Shown in pieces: positions 8,390 to 17,918 of a DNA stretch of 64,000 nucleotides. The stretch is from Panacibacter ginsenosidivorans (lineage in GTDB: Bacteria > Bacteroidota > Bacteroidia > Chitinophagales > Chitinophagaceae). A program made the position numbers and the translations under genes. The stretch covers positions 2,297,501-2,361,500 of the forward strand of contig NZ_CP042435.1 in NCBI RefSeq assembly GCF_007971225.1, given 5' to 3'. The notes under the pieces were generated by a model, which was not told the origin of the DNA, did no database searches, and worked only from the letters and a program-made list of their open reading frames with translations. The stretch's first letter is position 1, and each line of letters opens with the position of its first letter.

Positions 8390-8833
8390 TTATGATCTGC
8401 CTGTGTGTCCAAAACCGCCGGCGCCCCTTTGCGTTTCATTTATCTCAATAGAAGGTTCCCATTCCACACTTACTACACGCTGAATAATTAATTGTGCAAT
8501 TCTATCCCCATTGTTTATAGGCTGCTCTTCTACCGAAAGATTAATAAGTATAACTTTTATTTCGCCCCTGTAATCTGCATCTATAGTACCGGGTGTGTTT
8601 AAACAGGTTATACCCTGTTTTAGAGCAAGCCCGCTACGAGGTCTTATCTGTGCTTCGTATCCTTCAGGTAATTCAATAAATATACCAGTTGGTATTGCGG
8701 CTCTTTGCATTGGTAATAAAATAAAAGTTTTAGAAAGATTTGCCCGTATATCCATACCAGAAGAGCCGCTTGTAGCGTAGGCAGGCAAAGGATTTGCAGA
8801 ATGATTAATGATCTTTACATTTATTTTTTCCAC
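8390..8833 (-). CDS. dut: Deoxyuridine 5'-triphosphate nucleotidohydrolase (dUTPase)
   Basis: Hydrolyses dUTP to dUMP and pyrophosphate as a homotrimer, limiting uracil in DNA and feeding dTMP synthesis. All five family motifs are visible: [26 protein letters not shown], the GDRIAQLI strand and the C-terminal [11 protein letters not shown]. The frame is open to 8923, but that would overlap ispF and add a Cys-rich, non-homologous N-terminus. I prefer the GTG at 8833, giving 147 residues, the normal size. A TACATTTG box ends only four bases before that GTG, so the message may be leaderless. Confidence 0.9.
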   Translation of the reverse strand: MEKINVKIINHSANPLPAYATSGSSGMDIRANLSKTFILLPMQRAAIPTGIFIELPEGYEAQIRPRSGLALKQGITCLNTPGTIDADYRGEIKVILINLSVEEQPINNGDRIAQLIIQRVVSVEWEPSIEINETQRGAGGFGHTGRS

Positions 8834-8837
8834 GCGG

Positions 8838-8845
8838 CAAATGTA
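8838..8845 (-). promoter_or_regulatory. Probable -7 element TACATTTG of dut
   Basis: A perfect TAnnTTTG on the minus strand. It decides against the longer dut reading frame because transcription would start at or just after the upstream codons. Confidence 0.45.
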
Positions 8846-8894
8846 GATAAATGAATCTGTTTGACGATAGTTGTATGAAACTGCATTGTTAAAG

Positions 8895-9374
8895 TTACAA
8901 CGATTGCAACAGCACGGTCGCATAAGCCATTAATCCTTCTTCGCGGCCTACAAATCCCATCTTTTCTGTAGTAGTGGCTTTAATGGAAATATCATTTTCA
9001 CTTAAACCCAAAATACCTGCAATTGTTTGTTGCATAGAAACAATATAAGGTTTTATTTTCGGTGCCTGTAAGCACAATGATGTATCAATATTTATAATGC
9101 TGTAACCTTTGGTTTTAATAAGCTCTGCTGTTTTTGACAATAATATTTTACTGTCAATATTTTTAAACGCATTATCCGTATCAGGAAAATGCACTCCAAT
9201 ATCTCCAAGACATGCAGCGCCAAGCAATGCATCGCATATAGCATGCAGCAATACATCTGCATCACTATGGCCCAGAGCCCCTTTACTGTGAGGTATCTTT
9301 ACACCGCCCAGCCATAGGTCACGCCCCTCTGTTAACTGGTGAAAATCTACACCCATTCCAATTCTTATACTCAT
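8895..9374 (-). CDS. ispF: 2-C-methyl-D-erythritol 2,4-cyclodiphosphate synthase
   Basis: 159 residues, the standard length. It catalyses formation of the cyclic diphosphate from CDP-methylerythritol phosphate with loss of CMP, in the MEP isoprenoid pathway. The metal-binding segment GMGVDFHQL supplies Asp and His near residues 9 and 11. [19 protein letters not shown] (about 35-53) contains the third metal ligand and active-site residues, and [11 protein letters not shown] follows. The C-terminal [16 protein letters not shown] is also diagnostic. Other MEP genes are absent here. It ends 62 nt before the dut start on the same strand. Confidence 0.96.
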   Translation of the reverse strand: MSIRIGMGVDFHQLTEGRDLWLGGVKIPHSKGALGHSDADVLLHAICDALLGAACLGDIGVHFPDTDNAFKNIDSKILLSKTAELIKTKGYSIINIDTSLCLQAPKIKPYIVSMQQTIAGILGLSENDISIKATTTEKMGFVGREEGLMAYATVLLQSL

Positions 9375-9396
9375 AAATATTTTATTGTTTTAAATA

Positions 9397-9662
9397 AATT
9401 ATGTACCCCACACTACCGCTTTTATTAAGCATGGTTGCGTCGCACTCTTGTACTGTTTCATTTTATACAGCACATAAATAGCTGGCCCATAAAATTCAAT
9501 GCCAAACGAAGGAAAGAAAAAAAATCAAAAAGGGATGGTATCATTTTCAGATACTATCCCTTTTAATTATTTACCAATGGTTGGTGAATAGAATTGTTGC
9601 TGTACAAGTGAGTGACACAACCGGAGTTAAATAGTGTTTCAAATGCCGGTTACAAAAATTTA
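9397..9662. repeat. Composite repeat with a terminator between its halves
   Basis: Canonical core (exact) at 9434-9453 plus, diverged core GTACAAGTGAGTGACACAAC at 9602-9621. The right tip (TTTTTGTAACCGGC on the minus strand) begins about 10 nt after the porV stop. The 148-nt gap contains the porV terminator, so the two units may have arrived separately. Confidence 0.8.
9527..9564 (-). terminator. Rho-independent terminator, probably of porV
   Basis: A 15-bp stem (AAAGGGATGGTATC with GATACTATCCCTTT, one mismatch) flanked by A and T tracts, able to act in both directions. It is 106 nt past the porV stop. Confidence 0.8.
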
Positions 9663-9669
9663 TTTTCTG

Positions 9670-10806
9670 TTATTCTGCAGCTTCACCAAGATCAAAGATT
9701 ACGCTAAAGCGTATGGTATTTGACAAAGCATTGCGTGTAACTCCATTACCTGAAGGCGCCAGGTAAGAAAAATTAAACCCGAATACATTATATTTTAAAC
9801 CAACACCAGCCGTAAAATAACTTTGACCACCCTGGCTTTTTGGTTGTAAAAAATAACCGGCTCTTAAAGAAAACTGGTCGTTATAAGTATATTCAGCCCC
9901 TACCGATGCTGTGTTTGCTTTATTGCCAAAAGATTTTGTCCAGCTGGTTAATACACTTTGGTTGCGATATTCGTCTATGGCTGGACCATCTATTAAAGTA
10001 TCACCTGTATACTCTGGGAATGCAGGAACGAGCAAATGATTAATATCCAAAGCCAAAGTAAACTTGTGCAATTCTTCAAAAGCCCATGTGTATGCTACAC
10101 CGGCGCCAAGATTTGCCGGTATAAAATCTTTTGCCTTCGCATCAGTCGTATAACCTATTTTTGAGCCCAGATTACTTATGGCAAGACCATAAGTAAGGCC
10201 CTGGCCGTTTTCATCAAGATTATTGCCGTAGAGAGACAAATCTGCCGCTAAAGCATTACCGGCTTTATAAGTAACCCCATTATTACTATACCCGTTAGCA
10301 AGACTTGAGTTGATATAACGCAAAGCCACACCCACCCCTAACTTATCAGAAATTTTTCTAGAGTACCCAAAATCTAATGAAAATTCTCTTGGCCGTCCTG
10401 TTGAAATAGGATTACCCGAATAATCGGTAAACTGTATATTGCCAAGACTAAAATACCTAAGTCCTCCCGAGATAGCCGACTCTTCATCTATTTTGTAATA
10501 GCCGCCAAGCGTGGTTAAATAAACATCCTGTGCTATATCTTTTAGCCATGGCGTGTAAGTAGCAGATACCCCCCCGCTATAATTGGCAAAAGGTAATTTT
10601 GCCCTGTTCCAGAAAACAGCATTTGCATCAGGCGTGGTAGCGATGCCGGCATCGCCCATTCCACCAGCACGAGCATCTGGTGAGATTCGCAAAAACGGAA
10701 CTGCTGTAGTTACTATGTTAATTGATGACTGTGCCTGCACGGCCAAACCCAACCCTATGCTAAACAGAACAGATAAAGCAGTTGATCTCAGTGTTATCCG
10801 CTTCAT
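9670..10806 (-). CDS. porV: Type IX secretion system outer-membrane protein PorV
   Basis: 378 residues with a signal peptide ending near VQAQ (26). The mature start FLRISPDARAGGMGDAGIAT and following NAVFWNRAKL segment are hallmarks of the PorV/LptO family of FadL-like barrels. The rest alternates short beta strands and ends NTIRFSVIFDLGEA. PorV is an attachment-complex component of T9SS that shuttles substrates from the translocon to the PorU sortase. The gene is divergent from gldJ, matching the known porU-porV-gldJ neighbourhood of other gliding Bacteroidota, except that porU is absent between or beside them here. Confidence 0.92.
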   Translation of the reverse strand: MKRITLRSTALSVLFSIGLGLAVQAQSSINIVTTAVPFLRISPDARAGGMGDAGIATTPDANAVFWNRAKLPFANYSGGVSATYTPWLKDIAQDVYLTTLGGYYKIDEESAISGGLRYFSLGNIQFTDYSGNPISTGRPREFSLDFGYSRKISDKLGVGVALRYINSSLANGYSNNGVTYKAGNALAADLSLYGNNLDENGQGLTYGLAISNLGSKIGYTTDAKAKDFIPANLGAGVAYTWAFEELHKFTLALDINHLLVPAFPEYTGDTLIDGPAIDEYRNQSVLTSWTKSFGNKANTASVGAEYTYNDQFSLRAGYFLQPKSQGGQSYFTAGVGLKYNVFGFNFSYLAPSGNGVTRNALSNTIRFSVIFDLGEAAE

Positions 10807-11168
10807 TGAAATTATTTTTTTACTGTTGAGAAATAGCTGAAATTATTCAATAGGCTAACCAGTTGCCGGTGTTATTTTTCAGCAAATTAACGTAGAGTTT
10901 TGGTCTATATCAGGTCAGGTTTTGAATGTTCCAAGATGGATTGCTTATTTTTTAATAAAACAAATATGTAACTTTTTTGATTCCCGCCAAACAATCTCTG
11001 GGAAAGAAATCAAATATTCATGTTTAGCTTAGAACGCTATTAAAGGCTTTCTTGTTGTAAATGTTGAATTTTTTAGAAAGTAAAACTTATATATTCGCAC
11101 ATTCCATTAAAAAAATACAATATTCCATTTTTGTTATCGTTCTATAAATTGATAAAAAGGCTATTCAC
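10807..11168. other. Divergent promoter region between porV and gldJ
   Basis: 361 nt with no ORF worth calling and none of the interspersed repeats. On the plus strand TTGAATTTTTTAG followed by TATATTCG at roughly 11084-11094 is a weak promoter candidate for gldJ. Confidence 0.45.
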
Positions 11169-12722
11169 ATGTACAAAATAGTTAGAAACAGTTTCTTTCT
11201 CGCAGCAGCTTTGGGTTTCGCTTCCTGTAAGAACGGGAGCATATTTAAAAAGAAACCAGAAAAGTCTGATGTTACCGGCTGGAATTACAATGATAAAAAC
11301 CAGGGCGGTTATTACGTTTTTAAAGCTAAGGATGTAAAAACAGGGCCGGGCCTTGTTTTTGTGCAAGGTGGCACATTTACAATGGGTGCAACCGAAGAAG
11401 ATGTAATGGGAGACTGGAACAATGTGCCTCGCCGTGTAACTGTAAACTCTTTCTTTATAGATAAAACAGAAGTTGCCAATGTGCACTACCGTGAATACCT
11501 GCATTGGTTGAATAATGTTTTTTCTGATCCTCAATATGAAGCCGTTGTACGTGGCGCTTATCCCGATACTTTGGTATGGCGCAGCGAATTAGCCTATAAT
11601 GAACCTTATGTGGAATTTTATTTCCGCCATCCTTCCTATAATTATTATCCTGTTGTGGGTGTAACCTGGAAACAGGCTCACGATTTTTGTATCTGGCGTA
11701 CAGACAGGGTAAATGAAAATGAACTGGTAAATGCCGGCTATCAGAATAAAAATGTTATAAAACAGGAAATGAATGGTGGCGGTCAGGATAACTTCAACAG
11801 TAAATCTTACCTGATGGGCGAATATGAAGGTATCCCCGGAAAGCCTAAGAAAAATCCTTTACTTGATGCACAGGGAAGGCCGCGTACCAAAGTACAGTTT
11901 GAAGATGGCATTATGTTTCCTGATTACAGGCTCCCGACAGAAGCAGAATGGGAATATGCCGCTTTGGGTCTGATACTTGAAAATCCAAAACCCCGCAAAT
12001 CTGAAAAGAAAAGAGGTGAGGAACTGGTAGCCAATAAACAGATCTATTCCTGGAAAAATGAAGGTTACGACAACCTGCGTGCAACAAAAAGAGGTACATG
12101 GCAGGGCGCATTTCTTGCAAACTTTAAAAGAGGCAACGGTGATTATATGGGTACACCAGGTGGCTTGAATGACCGTTCAGCTATACCGGCACCCGTGACT
12201 TCCTTCTTCCCTAATGGTTTTGGCTTATATAATATGAGTGGCAACGTCAGTGAGTGGGTTGCTGACGTATATAGAGCACAGACAAATATGGAAGCAGATG
12301 ATATGAACCCCTACCGCGGTAACGTTTTCTCCAAAGTTGATATGAGTGGTGGTCAGGGTAACCTGAGAGACAGCATAGGACGCATTAAAACTGTTCCTGA
12401 AAATGATTCATCTTTAACGGAGCGCCGCAACTACCAACATGCCTACGCTATTAATTACCTTGATGGTGATTCATTGAGCAAAGTATATTATGGTTACGGT
12501 GTTACTACTTTAGTTAGTGATAAATCCAGGGTTATAAAGGGCGGTAGCTGGATGGATATGCCTTATTGGTTAAGCCCAGGTGCTCGTCGTTTTGTAGAGG
12601 AAGATCAAAGTAGCAGCGGACTTGGGTTCCGCTGTGCAATGAGCCACTTTGGCCCTACAGAAGGCACTTCTTCGAAATTACAAAATGGTAACTTCTTCCC
12701 CAAGAAGAGACAAAAAAGATAG
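11169..12722 (+). CDS. gldJ: Gliding motility lipoprotein GldJ
   Basis: 517 residues. The signal MYKIVRNSFFLAAALGFASC gives a lipobox Cys at 20. From about 60 on it has a formylglycine-generating-enzyme/sulfatase-modifying fold: LVFVQGGTFTMGATEED, FFIDKTEVANVHYREYLHWL, the YRLPTEAEWEYAA signature, GLYNMSGNVSEWVADVYR and the C-terminal VIKGGSWMDMPYWLSPGARRF. GldJ is a structural T9SS/gliding lipoprotein with this fold but no known FGE catalysis. The segment YPDTLVWRSELAYNEP distinguishes GldJ/GldK-type proteins from true FGEs. Divergent porV supports the assignment. Neither gldKLMN nor sprA is in view. Confidence 0.9.
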   Translation: MYKIVRNSFFLAAALGFASCKNGSIFKKKPEKSDVTGWNYNDKNQGGYYVFKAKDVKTGPGLVFVQGGTFTMGATEEDVMGDWNNVPRRVTVNSFFIDKTEVANVHYREYLHWLNNVFSDPQYEAVVRGAYPDTLVWRSELAYNEPYVEFYFRHPSYNYYPVVGVTWKQAHDFCIWRTDRVNENELVNAGYQNKNVIKQEMNGGGQDNFNSKSYLMGEYEGIPGKPKKNPLLDAQGRPRTKVQFEDGIMFPDYRLPTEAEWEYAALGLILENPKPRKSEKKRGEELVANKQIYSWKNEGYDNLRATKRGTWQGAFLANFKRGNGDYMGTPGGLNDRSAIPAPVTSFFPNGFGLYNMSGNVSEWVADVYRAQTNMEADDMNPYRGNVFSKVDMSGGQGNLRDSIGRIKTVPENDSSLTERRNYQHAYAINYLDGDSLSKVYYGYGVTTLVSDKSRVIKGGSWMDMPYWLSPGARRFVEEDQSSSGLGFRCAMSHFGPTEGTSSKLQNGNFFPKKRQKR

Positions 12723-12749
12723 ATTCAGAGTTAGGTAATAAAAACGGAC

Positions 12750-12780
12750 AATCCTGGCAGTCTTGCCGGGATTTGTTTTT
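12750..12780 (+). terminator. Rho-independent terminator of gldJ
   Basis: AATCCTGGCA pairs with TGCCGGGATT (one G-T pair) around a GTCT loop, then TTGTTTTTT. Its T-tract runs directly into the following repeat unit. Confidence 0.85.
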
Positions 12781-12948
12781 TATATACCGGCTTTTGAATA
12801 TGCATTATACATCCTTGCGTCGCACTCTTGTACTACAGCAAAAAAGTCAGCAGAAAAAAAGCTTTTCCTCATTGCTCATTAATGTATCAAAAGCACAAGT
12901 GAGTGACACAACGAAGCTGCTATTACTACAAAAGCCGGGAATATAATT
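12775..12948. repeat. Composite repeat: canonical unit facing a diverged unit
   Basis: Canonical core at 12814-12833 (first base C); diverged core GCACAAGTGAGTGACACAAC at 12893-12912. Tips are TTTTTTATATACCGGC and AAAGCCGGGAATATAATT. The spacer contains CTCATTGCTCATT, whose complement resembles the spacer of the composite at 5.7 kb. Confidence 0.85.
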
Positions 12949-12995
12949 AACAACATGCTCAACTTATCAACCGATCAACTTATTAACTTAGCAGC

Positions 12996-15032
12996 ATGCC
13001 TTTTAAGTTACATGCACCATACGAACCGAGCGGAGACCAGCCACAAGCCATACAGCAGCTAACAGATGGATTAATTAGTGGGGAAAGATTTCAAACATTA
13101 CTGGGTGTAACCGGTAGTGGCAAGACATATACGATGGCCAATGTTATACAAAATGTTCAGCGGCCTGCACTGGTTCTTACACACAACAAAACATTAGTTG
13201 CACAATTGTATGGAGAGTTCAAACAGTTTTTTCCTGATAATGCGGTTGGCTATTTTGTAAGCTATTACGATTATTATCAGCCGGAGGCTTACATGCCTGT
13301 TAGCGATACTTACATTGAAAAAGATCTAAGTATAAATGAAGAATTAGATAAGCTTCGGTTGCAGGCAACAAGTGAATTACTTTCTGGCCGCAGAGATATT
13401 ATTGTAGTTGCAAGTGTAAGTTGTATCTATGGTATAGGTAACCCTACCGATTTTGAAAATGGCATTGTCCGCATTCAGCGAGGGCAAACCGTTTCAAGGC
13501 AAGGCTTTCTTCATTCATTGGTGAATAGTTTATATACCCGCACACAAATAGAATTCAAGCGTGGCACATTCCGCGTAAAAGGAGATACCGTTGATATCAA
13601 TCTTCCTTATGTAGATTATGGTTATCGCATAACTTTCTTTGGAGATGAGATAGAAGAAATAGAAACGATGGATGTGCAAACCAATAGAAGAATTGGAACA
13701 GTTGAGAACGCCGCTATCTTTCCTGCTAACTTATACATTGCACCAAAAGATATGCTGCAAAGTATTATGCATGAGATACAGGATGAAATGATGGCACAGA
13801 CAGAATATTTTAAAAGTACAGGTAAACTAATAGAAGCACAACGTTTAAAAGAACGTGTAGAATACGATCTCGAAATGATACGCGAACTTGGTTATTGCAA
13901 TGGCATTGAAAACTACTCCAGATTTTTTGATCGTCGCAACCCAGGCACAAGACCTTTCTGTTTATTGGATTATTTTCCAAAAGATTTTTTGTGCATCATT
14001 GATGAAAGCCACCAAACCATTCCACAGGTTGCAGGTATGTATGGCGGTGACAGAAGCCGCAAACTTATTCTTGTTGATTACGGGTTTCGTTTGCCTTCTG
14101 CACTTGATAACAGACCATTGAATTTTCACGAGTTTGAAAACATGATTGGCCAAACAGTTTTTGTAAGTGCAACGCCAGGTGATTATGAACTCGAACAAAC
14201 AGGAGGCGTTGTTGTTGAACAGGTTGTTCGTCCAACAGGTTTGCTCGATCCACCGATTGAAATAAGACCGAGTGTAAACCAGATTGATGACCTGCTCGAT
14301 GAAATTGATAAACGTGTTACAAAAGGTGATCGTGTTTTGGTAACAACACTTACCAAACGCATGGCAGAAGAAATGGATAAATACCTGCATCGCATCAACA
14401 TCAAATCAAAATATATTCATAGCGATGTTGATACGCTTGAACGTGTGGAAATATTGCGACAGTTGCGTTTGGGAGAAATTGATGTGCTCGTTGGCGTCAA
14501 TCTTTTGAGAGAAGGTCTTGATCTTCCCGAAGTTTCTTTGGTTGCCATTCTTGATGCAGATAAAGAAGGATTCCTGCGTAATGAAAGATCGCTTACACAA
14601 ACTGCCGGTCGTGCGGCCCGTAATGTGGACGGTCTGGTAATTTTCTATGCAGATAAGATGACCGAAAGTATGCAACGAACCATTGATGAAACTACACGCA
14701 GAAGAGAAAAACAAGTTGCTTACAACATTGAGCACAACATTACACCAAGAACCATAAAGAAATCTATAGAACAGATCATGAAACAAACTTCTGTTCTTGA
14801 TATAAAAGGATACGATGTAAAAAACCCTTATGCTATTGCACCTGATGGAGACATTATAACAACTGCCGCAGAAGAGCAGGAAGTGTACAAAACAATTCCG
14901 CAAATGGAAAAAGCTATTCATCAAACAAAGAAGCAAATGGAGAAAGCTGCACGTGATCTTGACTTTATTGAGGCTGCACGTTTAAGAGATGAAATGTTCC
15001 GTATGCAGAAAGAGCTCGAAGCAATGAAATAA
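12996..15032 (+). CDS. uvrB: Excinuclease ABC subunit B
   Basis: 678 residues, normal length. It is the DNA-damage-verifying helicase-like subunit of nucleotide excision repair, loaded by UvrA and recruiting UvrC. The Walker A GVTGSGKTYTMAN lies at about 38-50; the beta-hairpin with the YYDYYQPEAY motif at about 93-102; CIIDESH is the Walker B region; VGVNLLREGLDLPEVSLVAI and QTAGRAARN are helicase motifs V and VI. A C-terminal UVR motif (MEKAARDLDFIEAARLRDEM) occupies about 645-664. The start is the ATG at 12996, following the composite repeat. Another composite begins one base after its stop codon. Confidence 0.97.
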   Translation: MPFKLHAPYEPSGDQPQAIQQLTDGLISGERFQTLLGVTGSGKTYTMANVIQNVQRPALVLTHNKTLVAQLYGEFKQFFPDNAVGYFVSYYDYYQPEAYMPVSDTYIEKDLSINEELDKLRLQATSELLSGRRDIIVVASVSCIYGIGNPTDFENGIVRIQRGQTVSRQGFLHSLVNSLYTRTQIEFKRGTFRVKGDTVDINLPYVDYGYRITFFGDEIEEIETMDVQTNRRIGTVENAAIFPANLYIAPKDMLQSIMHEIQDEMMAQTEYFKSTGKLIEAQRLKERVEYDLEMIRELGYCNGIENYSRFFDRRNPGTRPFCLLDYFPKDFLCIIDESHQTIPQVAGMYGGDRSRKLILVDYGFRLPSALDNRPLNFHEFENMIGQTVFVSATPGDYELEQTGGVVVEQVVRPTGLLDPPIEIRPSVNQIDDLLDEIDKRVTKGDRVLVTTLTKRMAEEMDKYLHRINIKSKYIHSDVDTLERVEILRQLRLGEIDVLVGVNLLREGLDLPEVSLVAILDADKEGFLRNERSLTQTAGRAARNVDGLVIFYADKMTESMQRTIDETTRRREKQVAYNIEHNITPRTIKKSIEQIMKQTSVLDIKGYDVKNPYAIAPDGDIITTAAEEQEVYKTIPQMEKAIHQTKKQMEKAARDLDFIEAARLRDEMFRMQKELEAMK

Positions 15033-15223
15033 TTTTTTATGAACCCGGATTTTGTTTTTCATGGCATCAACTGTTGCGTCGCACACTTGTGCCCTAGATC
15101 ATAAATGGACAGCAAAAAAACAATACTCTTTGCCTATGCCTTGTTGCCTCTCCTTCCGAACGTACAAATGAGTGACACAACAAAAGCATCATAGTAGTAA
15201 AACAGCTTGCTAAAAAATTTTCC
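15033..15223. repeat. Composite repeat abutting the uvrB stop codon
   Basis: Canonical core at 15073-15092 (ending GTGC) and diverged core GTACAAATGAGTGACACAAC at 15162-15181. The left tip TTTTTTATGAACCCGG begins directly after the TAA. The spacer segment CTTCCGAACGTACAAATG recurs almost identically at 52.65 kb. Confidence 0.85.
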
Positions 15224-15258
15224 TTACATTTAATTCCCTCAATAACTAAATGCTATAT

Positions 15259-17256
15259 ATGAGAAAAATTTTCTTTCTTTCAATAATGCTGCTTTATTGC
15301 CTTTCGCTCAATGCACAAACAAAGCGTTCACTTGTTCCCTCAGACGTTTACCGCCTCCAGGATGTAAGCGCAGCACAGGTTTCGCCGGATGGTAATTGGG
15401 TGGCTTATGTTGTAAGCACCGTTGATACAGCAAAAGACAAACGTGATAATAACATCTGGATGATTAGTTGGGATGGCAAACAAAACATACAACTTACTTA
15501 TAGCAAAGAGGATGAATCATCTCCAAAGTTTAGTCCCGATGGAAAATATATTTCGTTTCTCTCTTCACGCAAAAGCGGCGATGAAAAAGATGATGATAAA
15601 GACTTATCTCAATTATGGTTGTTAGATTGTCGTGGTGGTGAAGCAAAAAAAATTACCGACGTTACCGGTGATATTGATGATTATATATGGAGCCCCGATG
15701 GTACAAAAGTGCTCATGGTTATAGAAGACCAGGATTTTTCTGACACCGCTTCTTCAGAAATTCGCAAGCCTTATGTAATGGACCGTTACCATTTCAAACA
15801 GGATTATATTGGTTACTTAGATCGTCGTGCAAAACATTTATACATGCTTGATCTTGTTACGCAAAACATAGATACACTTACCACAGGTATGTACGATGAA
15901 ACTGATCCTGACTTTAGCCCCGATGGAAAACAAATTGTTTTTACAAGTAACCGAACACAAGATCCCGACAGGAATGAGAACAGTGATATTTATATAATGG
16001 CTGCAACACCCAATGCATCAATGAAACAATTGACCACATGGGCAGGCACAGATCATTCGCCAAAATTCAGTCCCGACGGTACTTCTATCGCATACTTACA
16101 AAGCAGCAGCAATGAAGCTTTCACGATGTATGGAGAAGATTATGTGGCTGTAATTTCAAAAGATGGCGGCACACCAAAATTACTTTCTAAGTCTGTTGAT
16201 CGCCCTGCAACGAATGTTAACTGGAGTAAAGATGGTAAATATATTGCAGCCCTCATGGAAGATGACCGTGAAAGTAATGTGGTTGCTTTTGATGTTGCTT
16301 CAGGTGCGATGAAAAAATTATCAGATGGCAAACGCGCCACATTCGATCTTACACCAAATCCTGCAAATGATAGTTGGGTTGCATTAATGAGTGAACCGAA
16401 TTTACCTTTCGAATTATTTGCTGTTGAGAACAACAACACAAGACGTCTTACGCATGTGCAGGATTCTTTTCTTGCGCCGCTTACATTACCAACTGTTGAA
16501 CCTTTTCAGAGCAAGAGTAAAGATGGCACATTGGTTTCCGGCATTTTATATAAACCCGCCAATGCTGTTCCCGGTCAAAAACTTCCTTTCATTTTATACA
16601 TTCATGGCGGACCTGTTGGACAAGACGATTACGAGTTCGACATTATTCCTCAAAGCATGGCGAGTGCAGGCTATGCAGTGGCGCAGGTAAATTATCGTGG
16701 CAGCAGTGGTCGGGGTGTTGATTACACAAGAGCCATCTATGCAGACTGGGGCAATAAAGAAGTTACAGATCTTATGGGCGCAGTTGATTATTTAATTGCA
16801 CAAGGCACCATCGATGAAAACCGCATGGGCGTTGCAGGCTGGAGCTATGGCGGCATTCTCACAGATTATACCATTGCAACAACAACACGCTTTAAAGCCG
16901 CTTGTAGCGGCGCAGGAAGTGCTTTACAGCTGAGCATGTACGGCACCGATCAATATGTTACACAATATGAAACAGAGCTTGGTGTGCCCTGGAAAAATTT
17001 AGACAAGTGGCTCAAAGTTTCATACGCGTTTCTCAAGGCAGATAAAATAAAAACGCCAACGCTCTTCATGGCTTCGCAGAAAGATTTCAATGTGCCCGTT
17101 GCCGGTGCAGAGCAAATGTACCAGGCGCTAAAAAGCAATGGCATTCCCACGCAGCTCATCATTTATCCAAATCAAAATCATGGCTTGAATATTCCAAGCT
17201 ATGAAGTTTTCAAGTACACGAATTACATTGATTGGTTTAATAAATATTTGAAGTAG
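15259..17256 (+). CDS. S9-family (prolyl oligopeptidase) peptidase, exported
   Basis: 665 residues from the ATG at 15259 (an ATG at 15250 is also possible). The N-terminus MRKIFFLSIMLLYCLSLNAQ is a signal peptide. Residues about 30-400 form a beta-propeller with TolB/WD40-like repeats (VSPDGNWVAYVV, FSPDGKYISFLS, FSPDGKQIVFTSN). The C-terminal alpha/beta-hydrolase domain carries the catalytic triad: Ser in GWSYGG near 529, Asp in KDFNVP near 609 and His in QNHGLN near 641. Enzymes of this group are dipeptidyl or acylaminoacyl peptidases acting on short peptides, most likely in the periplasm. Specificity cannot be read from the sequence. Confidence 0.92.
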   Translation: MRKIFFLSIMLLYCLSLNAQTKRSLVPSDVYRLQDVSAAQVSPDGNWVAYVVSTVDTAKDKRDNNIWMISWDGKQNIQLTYSKEDESSPKFSPDGKYISFLSSRKSGDEKDDDKDLSQLWLLDCRGGEAKKITDVTGDIDDYIWSPDGTKVLMVIEDQDFSDTASSEIRKPYVMDRYHFKQDYIGYLDRRAKHLYMLDLVTQNIDTLTTGMYDETDPDFSPDGKQIVFTSNRTQDPDRNENSDIYIMAATPNASMKQLTTWAGTDHSPKFSPDGTSIAYLQSSSNEAFTMYGEDYVAVISKDGGTPKLLSKSVDRPATNVNWSKDGKYIAALMEDDRESNVVAFDVASGAMKKLSDGKRATFDLTPNPANDSWVALMSEPNLPFELFAVENNNTRRLTHVQDSFLAPLTLPTVEPFQSKSKDGTLVSGILYKPANAVPGQKLPFILYIHGGPVGQDDYEFDIIPQSMASAGYAVAQVNYRGSSGRGVDYTRAIYADWGNKEVTDLMGAVDYLIAQGTIDENRMGVAGWSYGGILTDYTIATTTRFKAACSGAGSALQLSMYGTDQYVTQYETELGVPWKNLDKWLKVSYAFLKADKIKTPTLFMASQKDFNVPVAGAEQMYQALKSNGIPTQLIIYPNQNHGLNIPSYEVFKYTNYIDWFNKYLK

Positions 17257-17263
17257 GAGATCT

Positions 17264-17316
17264 ATGTACTAAGCTTTTGAACAAGCATTAAGCATTGTTG
17301 CGTCGCACTCTTGTAC
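17264..17316 (+). repeat. Interspersed repeat unit, plus orientation
   Basis: Exact core at 17297-17316, 41 nt after the peptidase stop. The outer tip is partly degraded (TATGTACTAAGC). No inward partner follows. Beyond it TTCAGCAAGATGCACA resembles sequence after the copy at 63.93 kb. Confidence 0.8.
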
Positions 17317-17463
17317 ATTCTGTTCAATATTCAGCAAGATGCACACTCGGTCAGACGCTTACAAAGTGTTAGATTGATAACAGCCAGTCGACGTATAAGC
17401 TACATAATGTCGTATAACCAAATACAAGGCTATGAAGGAAACAGATTTTTTCGGAAAGAAAAA

Positions 17464-17883
17464 TTACATTTTTAACCATAATGGACTCGTAACCGAGCAT
17501 AACAATAGAATGCCACTAATGATTAAATAAGTAATAAAAAATTGATTTAATGCTTTTGATTCTATTTCGCTCATTTGTTTGAATTTATCAAAATACGATA
17601 AAATAGACTGTTTTTTGATTTTATAAATAATGTACATTAATAAATAAATTAGAAGATAAAAAATAGCGATTCTTATTCTATTTATTAAAGTTCCTTCATT
17701 AATAAAGTAGTGAATAAAGTCAATTCTTAATATACCTTTAAAAAAACCTGATATTGTAATTATATTAGCTATAAATAAAAATCCCGTTACCATAAACGCA
17801 TTAACATTTGCCCAGAATTCACCATACTTTCTTTTCATATAAATGGTGTAGAGTTTATAATAAATAAATGTCAAATACTTCAT
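17464..17883 (-). CDS. Hypothetical AT-rich membrane protein
   Basis: 139 residues with three or four strongly hydrophobic segments (about 29-50, 66-86 and 113-133) separated by basic loops. I recognise no family. Base composition is markedly more AT-rich than the neighbouring genes (Ile, Lys, Tyr and Phe dominate), and the gene stands alone between two repeat units, both hints of recent acquisition. The first ATG may be replaced by one at MKRKYGEFWANVN, which would shorten it by 15 residues. Translation has no independent support beyond ORF length. Confidence 0.5.
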   Translation of the reverse strand: MKYLTFIYYKLYTIYMKRKYGEFWANVNAFMVTGFLFIANIITISGFFKGILRIDFIHYFINEGTLINRIRIAIFYLLIYLLMYIIYKIKKQSILSYFDKFKQMSEIESKALNQFFITYLIISGILLLCSVTSPLWLKM

Positions 17884-17918
17884 AATTGACTATAAAAGCT
17901 GCAAAAACTATTTATGTG

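Noticed and set aside
8834-8923. Long N-terminal extension of dUTPase starting at 8923
   Set aside because: It overlaps ispF, is Cys-rich and non-homologous, and lies upstream of the TACATTTG promoter-like box; the GTG at 8833 gives the normal length.
17330-17440. An attC-like (integron recombination) site: GTTAGAT plus repeated GTATAA motifs
   Set aside because: GTTAGAT fits a core site, but the flanking repeats are direct rather than inverted, no matching RYYYAAC partner with proper arms was found, and no integrase or cassette array is present.
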